A stretch of 64,000 bases of DNA from Tetramitus jugosus (taxonomy: Eukaryota > Heterolobosea > Eutetramitea > Acrasida > Vahlkampfiidae), in contig OW569366.1 of NCBI GenBank assembly GCA_937625935.1, forward strand, positions 186,001 to 250,000, read 5' to 3'. The stretch's first letter is position 1. Each line of letters starts with the position of its first letter. The notes under the pieces were generated by a model. It searched no databases and was not told where the DNA came from. It saw nothing but the letters and a program-made list of their open reading frames with translations. Positions 28,454 through 38,400 of the stretch are shown piece by piece. The position numbers and the translations under genes were made by a program.

Positions 28454-31400
28454 ATGAATGATAGATATCAGTCTTCATTGATCTCCATTTTGTTGTTACT
28501 GTTGTGTGTCATCACCACAACTCAAGTGGTCGAAGCAGGTTACTTGTTCACCGCGGGTAGCAACTCTAGTCAACAATTGGGTCACTCCGGATCGGAATTG
28601 GGCCGTGTTCAAGGTGACCTACTGTTTCAAAATGTGACGGCCGTGGATGCCGGAGAAAATTTTTCCTTGGCAATACTGAATGGAAAAGTTTACAGTTGGG
28701 GTACACACCCTAATGCCCTCGGTGTAAACTCAACATTCACAAGCACGAACGTTCCGACACTTCTCAAGGGATCTCTGACTGGTCGTGTAGCTACTGTTGT
28801 TCGTGCCTGTCAAAATCATGCCTTAGCAGTGGATTCACTGGGCAAGGTCCATGCTTGGGGGCTTAACGCTCACTATAGCTTGGGCACAGGCGATGTAACG
28901 ACAACTTATGCACCAACAATGGTGACTTTTTCTTCCAATGTCTCTGATGTATGCTGCGGAACTGATTATACGGTTGCTCTGACAACCGCTGGAGCTGTCT
29001 ATACTTGGGGTATTCGAATTGGAGGAGGGGCTGACATCATGACTCCAACAGCAAAGGGTCTAACTGGCATTACCAAAATTACTTGTGGAAGAGCACATGC
29101 TGCAGTCTTGAGTAGTTCTGGTGTCCTTTACAATTGGGGAATGAATACAAAGACTCAATTGGGTAAAGCTGATCTTCTTGGTCTCACTAGCGATTTCGCA
29201 CACAACGCACTATCAGTTGCTAGTAAAACTGTGGTTGATATCGCATCTGGTGGTGATAATGGCTATGCTGTGACTTCAGATGGAAGTTTGTACGCTTGGG
29301 GTGATGATTCGCAGGGTCAACTAGGAATAGGGGGAGTCATTCTATTAGGAGGTGCACCTGAGCTTGTTGTTTCTTCAGGTGTCACAAAGATTGTTGTTAG
29401 CAACTTTAAGCCGACGGCACTCATTACAACTACGCTCAATAATGTACTTTCCATAGGCTCAGGATTACTGGGACTGTTGGGGTTGGGTGGTGGATCCAAT
29501 TCACCAGTGGCACTGCCAAACCTCCTACCTCAATCAGCTTTCTCAAAAATTTCATTGGGAGCATCACACAGTCTATTCATTTTATCAGGAACTACTTGTA
29601 ATTTATTATTTAATGGTGAAGTTGGTGTTTGCAGTGGAAGAGGGAATTGCTCACAGATTGACTCTTGTGAGTGCCCTCTCGAACAATACACTGGATGGAA
29701 TTGCCACCTTCCAGTGTGCTTTGGATTGGCCTCCGATAGCCTCAGTGTATGCTCTCTCAATGGCAATTGCTCTGACCCAAATAGTTGCATTTGTGATGTT
29801 GGATTTACAGGAGCTAATTGTTCCATTCCTATGTGCTATGAACACTCTGCTCTTGATGTTTTAAACGTTTGTTCTGGTCATGGACTCTGCTTGGGCAAAG
29901 ATACATGTGAGTGCCTTCCACTGTGGACAGGAGCAAACTGCTCAATACCGGTACCACTATGTTTTGGACATTCTGCTCTCGACCTATTACATGTTTGTTC
30001 TGGAAATGGTCAATGCACCAGTGGAGATAACTGCATTTGCAACATTGGATTCACAGGTATTAATTGCTCTGTTCCACTGTGTTATGGACACTCTGCTCTT
30101 GATATTTTGAACGTTTGTTCCGGGCATGGTCTCTGCTTGGGTAAAGACGATTGCCTTTGCAATCCAATGTGGACAGGGCCAAACTGCTCAACACCGACAT
30201 GTTTCGGACATTCAGCTCTTGATCTGTTGCATGTTTGCTCTGGAAATGGTCAATGCACAAGTGGGGATAATTGTATTTGCGAGATTGGATTCACAGGTAT
30301 TAATTGTTCCATTCCTATGTGCTATGAACACTCTGCTCTTGATATTTTAAACGTTTGTTCAGGGCATGGTCTATGTTTGGGCAAAGATAATTGTCTTTGC
30401 AATCCATTGTGGGGTGGATCAAACTGTTCTCTACCTCTTTGTGGTGGTCTCCTCGGAGATGATCATTTGAATGTCTGCGGAGGGAGGGGAAACTGCTTGC
30501 TGCCAAACCTTTGTGATTGTTCGAGTGGCTTTGGTGGACTTCTTTGTGAATTAACAGATTGCTTTGGTTTTCTTAGTAACGATTCATTGAATGTATGCTC
30601 ATCACATGGGCAGTGTATAGCACCTAATCTTTGTCTTTGCAGTGATGAACACGAAGGACCACTGTGTGATATTCTCAAAACATTTACGATTGGGTTCCAC
30701 GGTTTGAATGAACTTGATAGTGTATGTGGAGGCTTGAATGTGACAGCTTCTATCTCTAGTGTATCACTATTTTCGTTGGTGTCAATCAGTTGGTCAATGA
30801 GACAAAATGGAATTTCTACGCCATTGACACAAACCTCGGGTTATAGTTTACATGTTTTGCCGGAGTTAGGAGCTGGTGAGTTTACACTTGTAGCGACTGC
30901 AACTGCTAACATATCAGGTCTGGTTCTTGAGAAAACTGCTGAATTGAAGTTACATTTTGATTGTGGTCTACCTCCTCTCTGCTTCCTACAGGAGTCAATA
31001 TCCAACTGCTCTTATCATATTGGTTTTGCAGACAATGGTAATTCTATTATCCCAGGTGTCAAGCATCTGTTTTCCAGACATAGACCATTAACATTAGTCC
31101 CCTCTATTGTTAATAATTTGGGACAACTAGTGCTTGATAAGCTAGGCTTCTCGTTCGATTGGGCTGTAGGTTCTTCGGCACTGAACTCAAACTTGTTAAC
31201 TATTAACGGTTTTAATCAATCTGAGTTAGTACTGAATCCTGTATCAGCCGTTGAGGGAATGGGAGATTTAACGGTGAATATTACACTAACTATCACTACT
31301 CCATTAGGAGGTGTGGCAACCATTCCCTTTATCCTTAAATCAAGACCATACATTCCAATGGTCACGGTGCCTAATAATTGTTTGACCGCCTCTCTCACAT

Positions 31401-34051
31401 CTCTGTCTGATTTCCGAATTTCAGCTAATAATTGGGGAAGTGGCCTGGTTTTCTATTACTTCTCCTATTACTACAATGCCACCAAGGTAACAGTCAAAAG
31501 TTCGACAAATAGTACAGTTTCAGCATCTCTACCTGCTGGACAACAACGTAATAGCACTCTGGGATTGATTGTTTCTGTTATAGAGAGCACTGCCAATGAA
31601 GATAGACTAGGCACTTGCTCTTTTAATTTGACAATCCCTGCTTTGTTACCAAACATAACAGCAATAACGAATGGTGTGAAGAACATACTGGACAAAGTGA
31701 CAAACTTGACCCAAGTTGTAGAAGGACCGATTTCAAATATTATTGCGAATATTTTAGATGACACAATTACTTCGATCAACCAAATTCAAGGTAATGTAAC
31801 TGTAGAGTTGTTGAAGGACTATCTTACTATTACAAATGTAATATTGAATCATCAGAGCGTTATGAACGAGACCAGTCTTCTGACTGCTCTCAAGATTGTA
31901 CATGCTGTCTTAAATGCTGCGACCTCAACCTCAACGATATCAACACCCATTTTCCACGAGCAGGAGGCACAGATGGTAGTTACTATACTTTCGAACGTGT
32001 CTACTCATGAGTATAGGACTAGTGAATCCTTAGGAGATGAGCTAATGGACACTGTGAAAGCTATGGTTACACTAATGCTATCAGGTATGTCCGTTGGCGA
32101 TGCACCCATGGTTTTGACATCTCAACTATTGGAGGTCATTATAGGACTGGATAATTGTTCGAACTTAGCATTAGCTCCTGTCGAACTTCCTCATAAGGGC
32201 AGCAGTTTTTTGATCCCCAGCTCATTCTCAGACAATGTCAACTCAGATGTGGTTGCTTATAGTATGGTTGTATTCAAGAACAATCCATATGCATGGGGAT
32301 CCGTAAATGACACAAACCGAATGTCATCACCTGTACTCGATTTGACTTTTAGATATCATGATGGTCCAGATATGCATGTAGCTGAGTTGAGTGAACCAAT
32401 CATTCTTCAGTTGCAATGCTCCTCTGGATCCTGTGAAGATAAAAGGTATGACTGTGGATATTGGGACGAGGTTCAAAAATTGTGGAAGACTGATGGTTGT
32501 TATATGCTGAAGAGTGATGCTCAATCTATCTATTGTGCTTGTAATCACACAACAAGCTTCTCAGCCTTCATACTTGAAACAGGAGACACAACAGTCAAGT
32601 ACATGGAGGTCAAAATAGCAGGCATAGCCATTAACACAGTGTATATTGTTATTTGTTCTGCAATATTAGTTGGATTGGTGCTCACATACAATACACAACC
32701 AGTCAGATCTCGTTTTATTGCTCCTCACTTGGGTATGACCGCGATCATTGTAGACAGTGTATTGCAAGGGTGGATAAGAAACTCGTTGTCTTTAGCTGGA
32801 AAGCATGTAGCGTCCGATGCTTTCTCATATGTCATAATGCTGTCAGCAAATCCTTTGACAGTGGTTATGTTGTTCGTTTTCCTGTGGCAACAAATACGAT
32901 TTATTTTACACCAGAATATTTATCACATCATGGGATCAACATCACCAAAACAGAGACAACATTTCATGAGAATATCCAAAATAATTGTTTCTAAGTGGGT
33001 ATTTTCTATTGTTGCACTGGTTGTTGGTCTGTGTGTTATGGCTGTGTTTGCAATACTAGTAGGATTAGCTGCTGGTCTTTACAACAAAGGGACCTCAACT
33101 ACAAATCGGACCAAGATAGTTACTGTTCAGGCCTTGGTGTATGCTGGTATGATGATACTCTTGGCCTTGGCTATTTTAGCCACGATGATTATTGACTATC
33201 TCGGATCCATGAAGAGAGCACTGATTAATGAACGAAACAGTAGGCTTGGTACGACGCAAGAACCGAATGCGTTTAAAAAGGAACGATCAATTCAAGGTCT
33301 TTTACAATTCCCAACCAAATTCTTCAGGGATGATGTTTTGTGGTTTAGAACGGAGGCATGCTTTATCTTTGTTGCTATCTGTCTATTGATTGCTACCTAT
33401 TCGGTTGGAATTGCTAGTCTCGTCGTAGAATCAAAGACATACTCTCCACTGGACATTGTTCGAACTGTGCTTGAATTCACTCACATATTTGTCAAGATTG
33501 CAGCCTTTGGTGGAGCAGTCCTTGTATTTTCGATTATTGGTGTGTTCAGGAGGGGAACATCTTGCATTTCTCCAACTGGATATAACACAAGCTCCACTGC
33601 ATCTGATAGTGATGCTATCATGGGAGAAATGTTGATTCTCTTGCGTCACGAGCATGGTTACTATGTTGCCTTTAGATACTTCCAACTGGAGAGTTCACTG
33701 GAGAACTTACTCTTGTGGAAAGATTTGGAACAGTTGAAGACCAACGGACCCATCATGTCAGCTTCTCAACGAAAGTCAGCCCTGGATGCCATTCACGATC
33801 TGTATCTCAAAAAGAATAGCGAGAGAGAGTTTAACATTAGCGGAGCTCGAAAAAAGTCTTTCATTCAGAAGATTGAACCTGCTGAGTTATCTCTTGAAGA
33901 GTTTGAGAAGGCAATTCGAATCTTGTACTCCATGGCTATGGACAATATTGGTGACACCTTCTCTCGATTCATTTCCACACGAGAATATGCCGGTTTCCTC
34001 GCAAGCAGACGCATAAGCAGAGAGCTTGCAGAAATTTCAACAACAAACTGA
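28454..34051 (+). CDS. adhesion-type 7TM receptor with RCC1, EGF, GPS and RGS domains
   Basis: A single exon of 1865 aa. The signal peptide (ISILLLLLCVITTTQVVEA) is followed by an RCC1-type beta-propeller (~30-375) with repeats such as VYSWG, VHAWG, VYTWG and LYAWGDDSQGQLG. About ten tenascin-type EGF modules follow (~380-745). Next is a long Ser/Thr/Asn-rich ectodomain (~745-1330) possibly related to REJ/GAIN, and a GPS-like site (C-x-W..C, CACNHTTSFSAF near 1360). Seven hydrophobic helices (~1393-1690) precede a C-terminal RGS domain (~1718-1850; YFQLESSLENLLLWKDLEQL, YLKKNSEREFNI, FSRFISTREYAGFL). RGS domains speed GTP hydrolysis by G-alpha, so the receptor likely both senses an outside ligand and switches off its own G protein, as plant RGS1 does. 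The RCC1 ectodomain is unusual. Confidence 0.85.
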   Translation: MNDRYQSSLISILLLLLCVITTTQVVEAGYLFTAGSNSSQQLGHSGSELGRVQGDLLFQNVTAVDAGENFSLAILNGKVYSWGTHPNALGVNSTFTSTNVPTLLKGSLTGRVATVVRACQNHALAVDSLGKVHAWGLNAHYSLGTGDVTTTYAPTMVTFSSNVSDVCCGTDYTVALTTAGAVYTWGIRIGGGADIMTPTAKGLTGITKITCGRAHAAVLSSSGVLYNWGMNTKTQLGKADLLGLTSDFAHNALSVASKTVVDIASGGDNGYAVTSDGSLYAWGDDSQGQLGIGGVILLGGAPELVVSSGVTKIVVSNFKPTALITTTLNNVLSIGSGLLGLLGLGGGSNSPVALPNLLPQSAFSKISLGASHSLFILSGTTCNLLFNGEVGVCSGRGNCSQIDSCECPLEQYTGWNCHLPVCFGLASDSLSVCSLNGNCSDPNSCICDVGFTGANCSIPMCYEHSALDVLNVCSGHGLCLGKDTCECLPLWTGANCSIPVPLCFGHSALDLLHVCSGNGQCTSGDNCICNIGFTGINCSVPLCYGHSALDILNVCSGHGLCLGKDDCLCNPMWTGPNCSTPTCFGHSALDLLHVCSGNGQCTSGDNCICEIGFTGINCSIPMCYEHSALDILNVCSGHGLCLGKDNCLCNPLWGGSNCSLPLCGGLLGDDHLNVCGGRGNCLLPNLCDCSSGFGGLLCELTDCFGFLSNDSLNVCSSHGQCIAPNLCLCSDEHEGPLCDILKTFTIGFHGLNELDSVCGGLNVTASISSVSLFSLVSISWSMRQNGISTPLTQTSGYSLHVLPELGAGEFTLVATATANISGLVLEKTAELKLHFDCGLPPLCFLQESISNCSYHIGFADNGNSIIPGVKHLFSRHRPLTLVPSIVNNLGQLVLDKLGFSFDWAVGSSALNSNLLTINGFNQSELVLNPVSAVEGMGDLTVNITLTITTPLGGVATIPFILKSRPYIPMVTVPNNCLTASLTSLSDFRISANNWGSGLVFYYFSYYYNATKVTVKSSTNSTVSASLPAGQQRNSTLGLIVSVIESTANEDRLGTCSFNLTIPALLPNITAITNGVKNILDKVTNLTQVVEGPISNIIANILDDTITSINQIQGNVTVELLKDYLTITNVILNHQSVMNETSLLTALKIVHAVLNAATSTSTISTPIFHEQEAQMVVTILSNVSTHEYRTSESLGDELMDTVKAMVTLMLSGMSVGDAPMVLTSQLLEVIIGLDNCSNLALAPVELPHKGSSFLIPSSFSDNVNSDVVAYSMVVFKNNPYAWGSVNDTNRMSSPVLDLTFRYHDGPDMHVAELSEPIILQLQCSSGSCEDKRYDCGYWDEVQKLWKTDGCYMLKSDAQSIYCACNHTTSFSAFILETGDTTVKYMEVKIAGIAINTVYIVICSAILVGLVLTYNTQPVRSRFIAPHLGMTAIIVDSVLQGWIRNSLSLAGKHVASDAFSYVIMLSANPLTVVMLFVFLWQQIRFILHQNIYHIMGSTSPKQRQHFMRISKIIVSKWVFSIVALVVGLCVMAVFAILVGLAAGLYNKGTSTTNRTKIVTVQALVYAGMMILLALAILATMIIDYLGSMKRALINERNSRLGTTQEPNAFKKERSIQGLLQFPTKFFRDDVLWFRTEACFIFVAICLLIATYSVGIASLVVESKTYSPLDIVRTVLEFTHIFVKIAAFGGAVLVFSIIGVFRRGTSCISPTGYNTSSTASDSDAIMGEMLILLRHEHGYYVAFRYFQLESSLENLLLWKDLEQLKTNGPIMSASQRKSALDAIHDLYLKKNSEREFNISGARKKSFIQKIEPAELSLEEFEKAIRILYSMAMDNIGDTFSRFISTREYAGFLASRRISRELAEISTTN
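29833..30435 (+). repeat. tandem two-EGF DNA repeat, period ~240 bp
   Basis: Within the receptor gene, the pair CYxHSALD-x-LNVCSGHGLCLGKD plus CFGHSALDLLHVCSGNGQC recurs about 2.5 times, starting near 29833, 30079 and 30319, with very few base changes. Such identity at DNA level points to recent duplication or gene conversion of a two-module unit. Confidence 0.85.
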
Positions 34052-34255
34052 ATGCCAACAGCACAGTGAACCCTGGATCATCGTTATCATTACATAAACT
34101 TTTTGTTTTTCCACTCCTTTGTCTTGTGATCTTAATTCCCTCTCAAAAGATATCCGAACCAAAAAAGACGTCCACAAACAACAAGACACCGAATCTCATT
34201 CCGGACAAACAGAAACAACAGAATCACACAATCGCACAATCACAGTCAACAAGGA

Positions 34256-35374
34256 ATGGGAAACACTGTGAACAATGCCACAACAGCCGTGTCAGACACA
34301 ATGAACACCACTGCCACAACCATTAAGCACTCGTTCAATAATGTGTCCACTACGATCACAGGCACGTTGTTGAGTCCTTTTGGTCAGACGACCACAGCTG
34401 AACAAGTCATGACATCTTCCATGGAGCTTCAAGGCAAAGTTGTGCTCATTACGGGTGCCACGAGTGGGATTGGTCTAGAAACCGCCAAGATATTGTTCCG
34501 ACATGGCGCGTATGTTGTGATTGCCGCCCGTAGTCAGGAAAAAGTGGAGCGAACGGTTCAACGGCTCATACTTGAAAATTTGGAATGGTTCGCGCGAAAT
34601 GAACCAAACAAGGTGCATACGGGTCAACTGACGGGAATGGTGTGCGATTTGAGCTCTTTGGAGTCGATTGAGCGCTTTGTAGCCGAGTTTGAGCACAAGT
34701 TCCAATCGTTGAACACTCTCATTCTCAATAGCTCTAAAATGATTCCTCCACTGAGCTACACGAAAGATGGGTTCGAAATGCAATACGGAGTCAATCATTT
34801 GGGCCATTTTGCATTGACGATGCGATTACTAAATCTAATGAAGTCCACGACTGAGAACGAGCTGAACAAGGGTAGGATTTTAGTGCTGACGAGCTTTGCG
34901 CACGAGTATGCTCAGTCCATTAATTTTGATGATCTGTATTGGAAGAAGAGACCCTATGCAACAGGTTGGAACGCTTTTGCCGAGACGGGTCTTGCCAATA
35001 TTTTGTTTGCAGAGCATTTGAGTCGATTGTTGGAGCGAAACGGAGTGGATATTAATGTTTTTGCTGTAGATCCTGGTATTGTGAAGTCTAGTCTTATTAT
35101 TGATGAGCACACGTTGTCTAGGTTCGGTATATGGTTAACGCATCCGTTTATCAAAACAATGGAGCAGGGCGCAGCAACTTCAGTGTTTTGTGCAACAAAC
35201 GCACAATTGGATGAGAAAAAGTTTGGTTTCTTTTCAGATTGTAACTGTGTGGAACTATACCAGACTACAACCTCCAGAATGCTTAAAGATGTCAAGCTAT
35301 CAAATATGATGTGGACTTTAAGTGAGAAGCTCACACATCAACAGTATCCGTTTTCATCCAGTACTGGCCTCTAA
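34256..35374 (+). CDS. short-chain dehydrogenase/reductase, RDH/WWOX-like, catalytic Tyr and Lys lost
   Basis: A single exon of 372 aa. The fold is a classical SDR: VVLITGATSGIGLETAK is the NAD(P)-binding TGxxxGIG, AAR follows strand 2, VNHLGHFALT carries the active-site Asn, LVLTSFAHEYA carries the Ser, and VFAVDPGIVKSSL is the PG motif. In retinol-dehydrogenase-like relatives the catalytic motif reads YGQSKLANILF. Here it reads FAETGLANILF, so Tyr is Phe and Lys is Gly, and NNAG is LNSS. The protein probably still binds nucleotide but should not catalyse the normal reaction. The ~60-residue Thr/Asn-rich leader begins MGNTVNN, a possible but weak N-myristoylation site. It starts 205 bp after the receptor gene, same strand. 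Confidence 0.8.
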   Translation: MGNTVNNATTAVSDTMNTTATTIKHSFNNVSTTITGTLLSPFGQTTTAEQVMTSSMELQGKVVLITGATSGIGLETAKILFRHGAYVVIAARSQEKVERTVQRLILENLEWFARNEPNKVHTGQLTGMVCDLSSLESIERFVAEFEHKFQSLNTLILNSSKMIPPLSYTKDGFEMQYGVNHLGHFALTMRLLNLMKSTTENELNKGRILVLTSFAHEYAQSINFDDLYWKKRPYATGWNAFAETGLANILFAEHLSRLLERNGVDINVFAVDPGIVKSSLIIDEHTLSRFGIWLTHPFIKTMEQGAATSVFCATNAQLDEKKFGFFSDCNCVELYQTTTSRMLKDVKLSNMMWTLSEKLTHQQYPFSSSTGL

Positions 35375-35456
35375 CAAGGTCTCCAGTTTTATAATTGTAA
35401 TTTTCGAGCCGTTTGGGAATAAAATTATTTATTTCAACCATGACACTCCTTCAATA

Positions 35457-38400
35457 CTACATGTCCACATAAAACTTTCTGCCATGAGATTTGGCTCGTG
35501 AATATCTTCGGATGGGCACCTTGCTAATCTCGATCAGAAAAGAGTGGATAACACATCCAATGATCACTTTGAACCAGTCCCAGTGATCGAGCGGAACAAA
35601 ATCGAGAAGAGTGTTAAGTTTAGGAGTATAGATTCCCAATACAACCAATGCAAATGATAATAATGTAGCCCAGACAAGCCATTTGTTGCCAAGTAGATTC
35701 ATCGAGAAGATGGACTTCGTGATGGAGCGGGAATGAAATGCGTGTACCAATTGCACAGATATCAATAGAACAAAAGTGAATGATCTACAGTGCATGAGTG
35801 TGTATCTCTCCACATAATACGATACTACAAAACCGGAGAGCGCGATCACAGTCATCACAACTGATTGGTACAACATGATGATCCAACCTTTGTACGTGAA
35901 AAGCCCTTGCTTTGGACTTCGAGGCAATCTTTGCAAGGCGTGCTTGTCCACCGGTTCTACTCCAAGACTGAGAGCGGGAGGAGTATCAGCAATCAAGTTA
36001 GCCCACAAGATTTGAATAGGAGAGAATGGTATGGGTGTATAAGAAGCAATGGCAAAGAACATGATCATTAGTTCTCCCAAATTACATGACAACAAATAGA
36101 GCACAAAGATCTTAATGTTGTCAAAGGTATGCCTACCCTCTCTAATCGCTTCAACAATGCTTGAGAAGTTATTATCCGCAAGAACAATAGTGGCTGCCTC
36201 CTTGGCAACATCTGTAGAATTCATTCCCATCGCTACTCCCACATCCGATCTTTTGATCGATCCAGCATCATTAATGCCATCTCCAATCATAGCTACGACT
36301 TCTCCTTGCTTTTGTAACGCCTCAACGATTTGAATCTTGTTCTCTGGTGATACTCTGGCGAACACCTGGGGAAATGGATCTAAAGTATGGAGAGTATTGG
36401 TCGCTACAAGACGGTCAATATCTTTTCCCTCTAAAACAGCATTCTCCGCTCCAGGAGCAATGATATGAAGCGCTTCGGCGACATATCTTCCCGTGGATGC
36501 GTGATCTCCCGTAATCATAAACACTCTTATACCAGCTCGGCGACATATCTTTATCGATTTGGCTACTGATGCTCTTGGAGGATCCAACAGGGCAACAAAT
36601 CCTAAGAAGGTCAAATCCTTCTCACAATCCGCAATATTTAACTCTTCGTCAAACTTTTCATCTCTCTGCGCAAAAGCTAGTACTCTCAATCCGCGCTTAG
36701 CCATTTGTAGACTCTTGTCATGCAGCGAAGATCTCGTCTTCTTGTCTAATTCTCTGCATTCTCCATTTTTATCCATGATAGACGAACATAGCATCAGAAC
36801 ACTCTCAGGTGCTCCCTTGGTTAGTATAAGCGTTCTATTCTTTGATTGTTGAGAGCCTTCTCTTTGTGAATAGATAACAGTCATAGTTTTCCTTTCACTA
36901 TCAAAGGCAATTTCTTCCTCGAAGTGACAATGTTTCTCCTCTATCCAAACACGCTTTCCATAACCAGTTTTAAAAGCAACAACCATAATAGCAGTTTCAG
37001 TTGGGTCTCCAGTCACCTCATATCTCTCATTAAACTTCTTCTTTCTAGGATCTTTCTCTTCAATTACCGCATTGTTACATAGAGCTGCCACTCTCATCAT
37101 ACAACGCACAAGGGGCTCAGAATTTGGATCAACTTTGGTTTCCGTTCCTTGCAAAACTAAAGAACCATCCGAATTCACTTTGATTGTCTCATTACCAGGG
37201 CATAGATGTGTCATTTCCATTTTTCCCTCAGTTACCGTTCCTGTCTTATCACAACAAATACAAGTCACACTACCCAAGGTCTCAACACTTGGCATTTTTC
37301 GTACAATCACATGCTTCTTAGCCATTCTCTGTACAGAGAGAGCCATAGTAAATGTCGTAACGGCGACCAATCCTTCAGGGATCACAGACACTGCCAAACT
37401 CACTCCAGTTTTCACCATCTCCAAATAATCAAACTTTCTAGCGAATCCAATAGCTGTGACAATGACACAAACCAGCACACTGATACCAACTAGAATCAAA
37501 CCCAAATGCTTGAGATGTTGTTGCAACCTTGTGGGTTTTGTCTTCGTATTGACCAAGGACTCTGATATCTTTCCAATCTCTGTCTGCTTTCCAGTTGCAA
37601 CCACAACTCCTTTTCCTCTACCCTTGGCCACATAGGTACTCATGAACACCATGTTAGTTTTATCTCCGACAGCGATCGATTTCTTGTTGATTGTATTCGT
37701 ATTTTTCTCAACAGGAAGTGATTCTCCTGTCAATAGAGACTCGATCGCAGAGAGATCATGTGCTTCCACAAGATGAATATCGGCTGGAATTTGTATTCCT
37801 TCTTCTAGCGATACGATATCACCAGGAACAAGCTCGGTGGCCTTAATCTCCATTGTCTTGCCATCTCTGACCACTGTTGCTTTTTGTACGGTAATACTCA
37901 ATAGCGAAGACAGTGCTCTCTCAGCTTTCCAATCCTGAGTGAATCCAACTAAAACATTAAATGCTACCACAATCAAAAGAACCACTCCAGCGGCATAGTC
38001 ACGTAGGCCAATTGAAACAATTGCGGCAGCAATCAGTAGCAAAACCATGAAATCAATAATCTGATGCACCAACATGAGAATAACAGATCTTCGCTTCGGT
38101 TTTGGTAACTCATTGGTACCGTAGACATATCTCCTGTGTTCAATTTCTGCTGAGCTGAGTCCATCACTGATACTTGTTTTGAAGATGACTGGTATCACAT
38201 GAGAACTCACATTATGATAACTACCTGATGGAGGCAGGTGATCAGTGTCAAAAAAGTTCTTCGTCAAATCTACAATATTCTCCAACTGATTAATCTGTAT
38301 CTCCATTTCTTCGTGTCCCTCTTCGGAAACAAACTCTTTCCAGTCACCCAATCGATGAAAGTGAGTCGATAGGAACTTGACCAACTTGCTACAAATTTTC

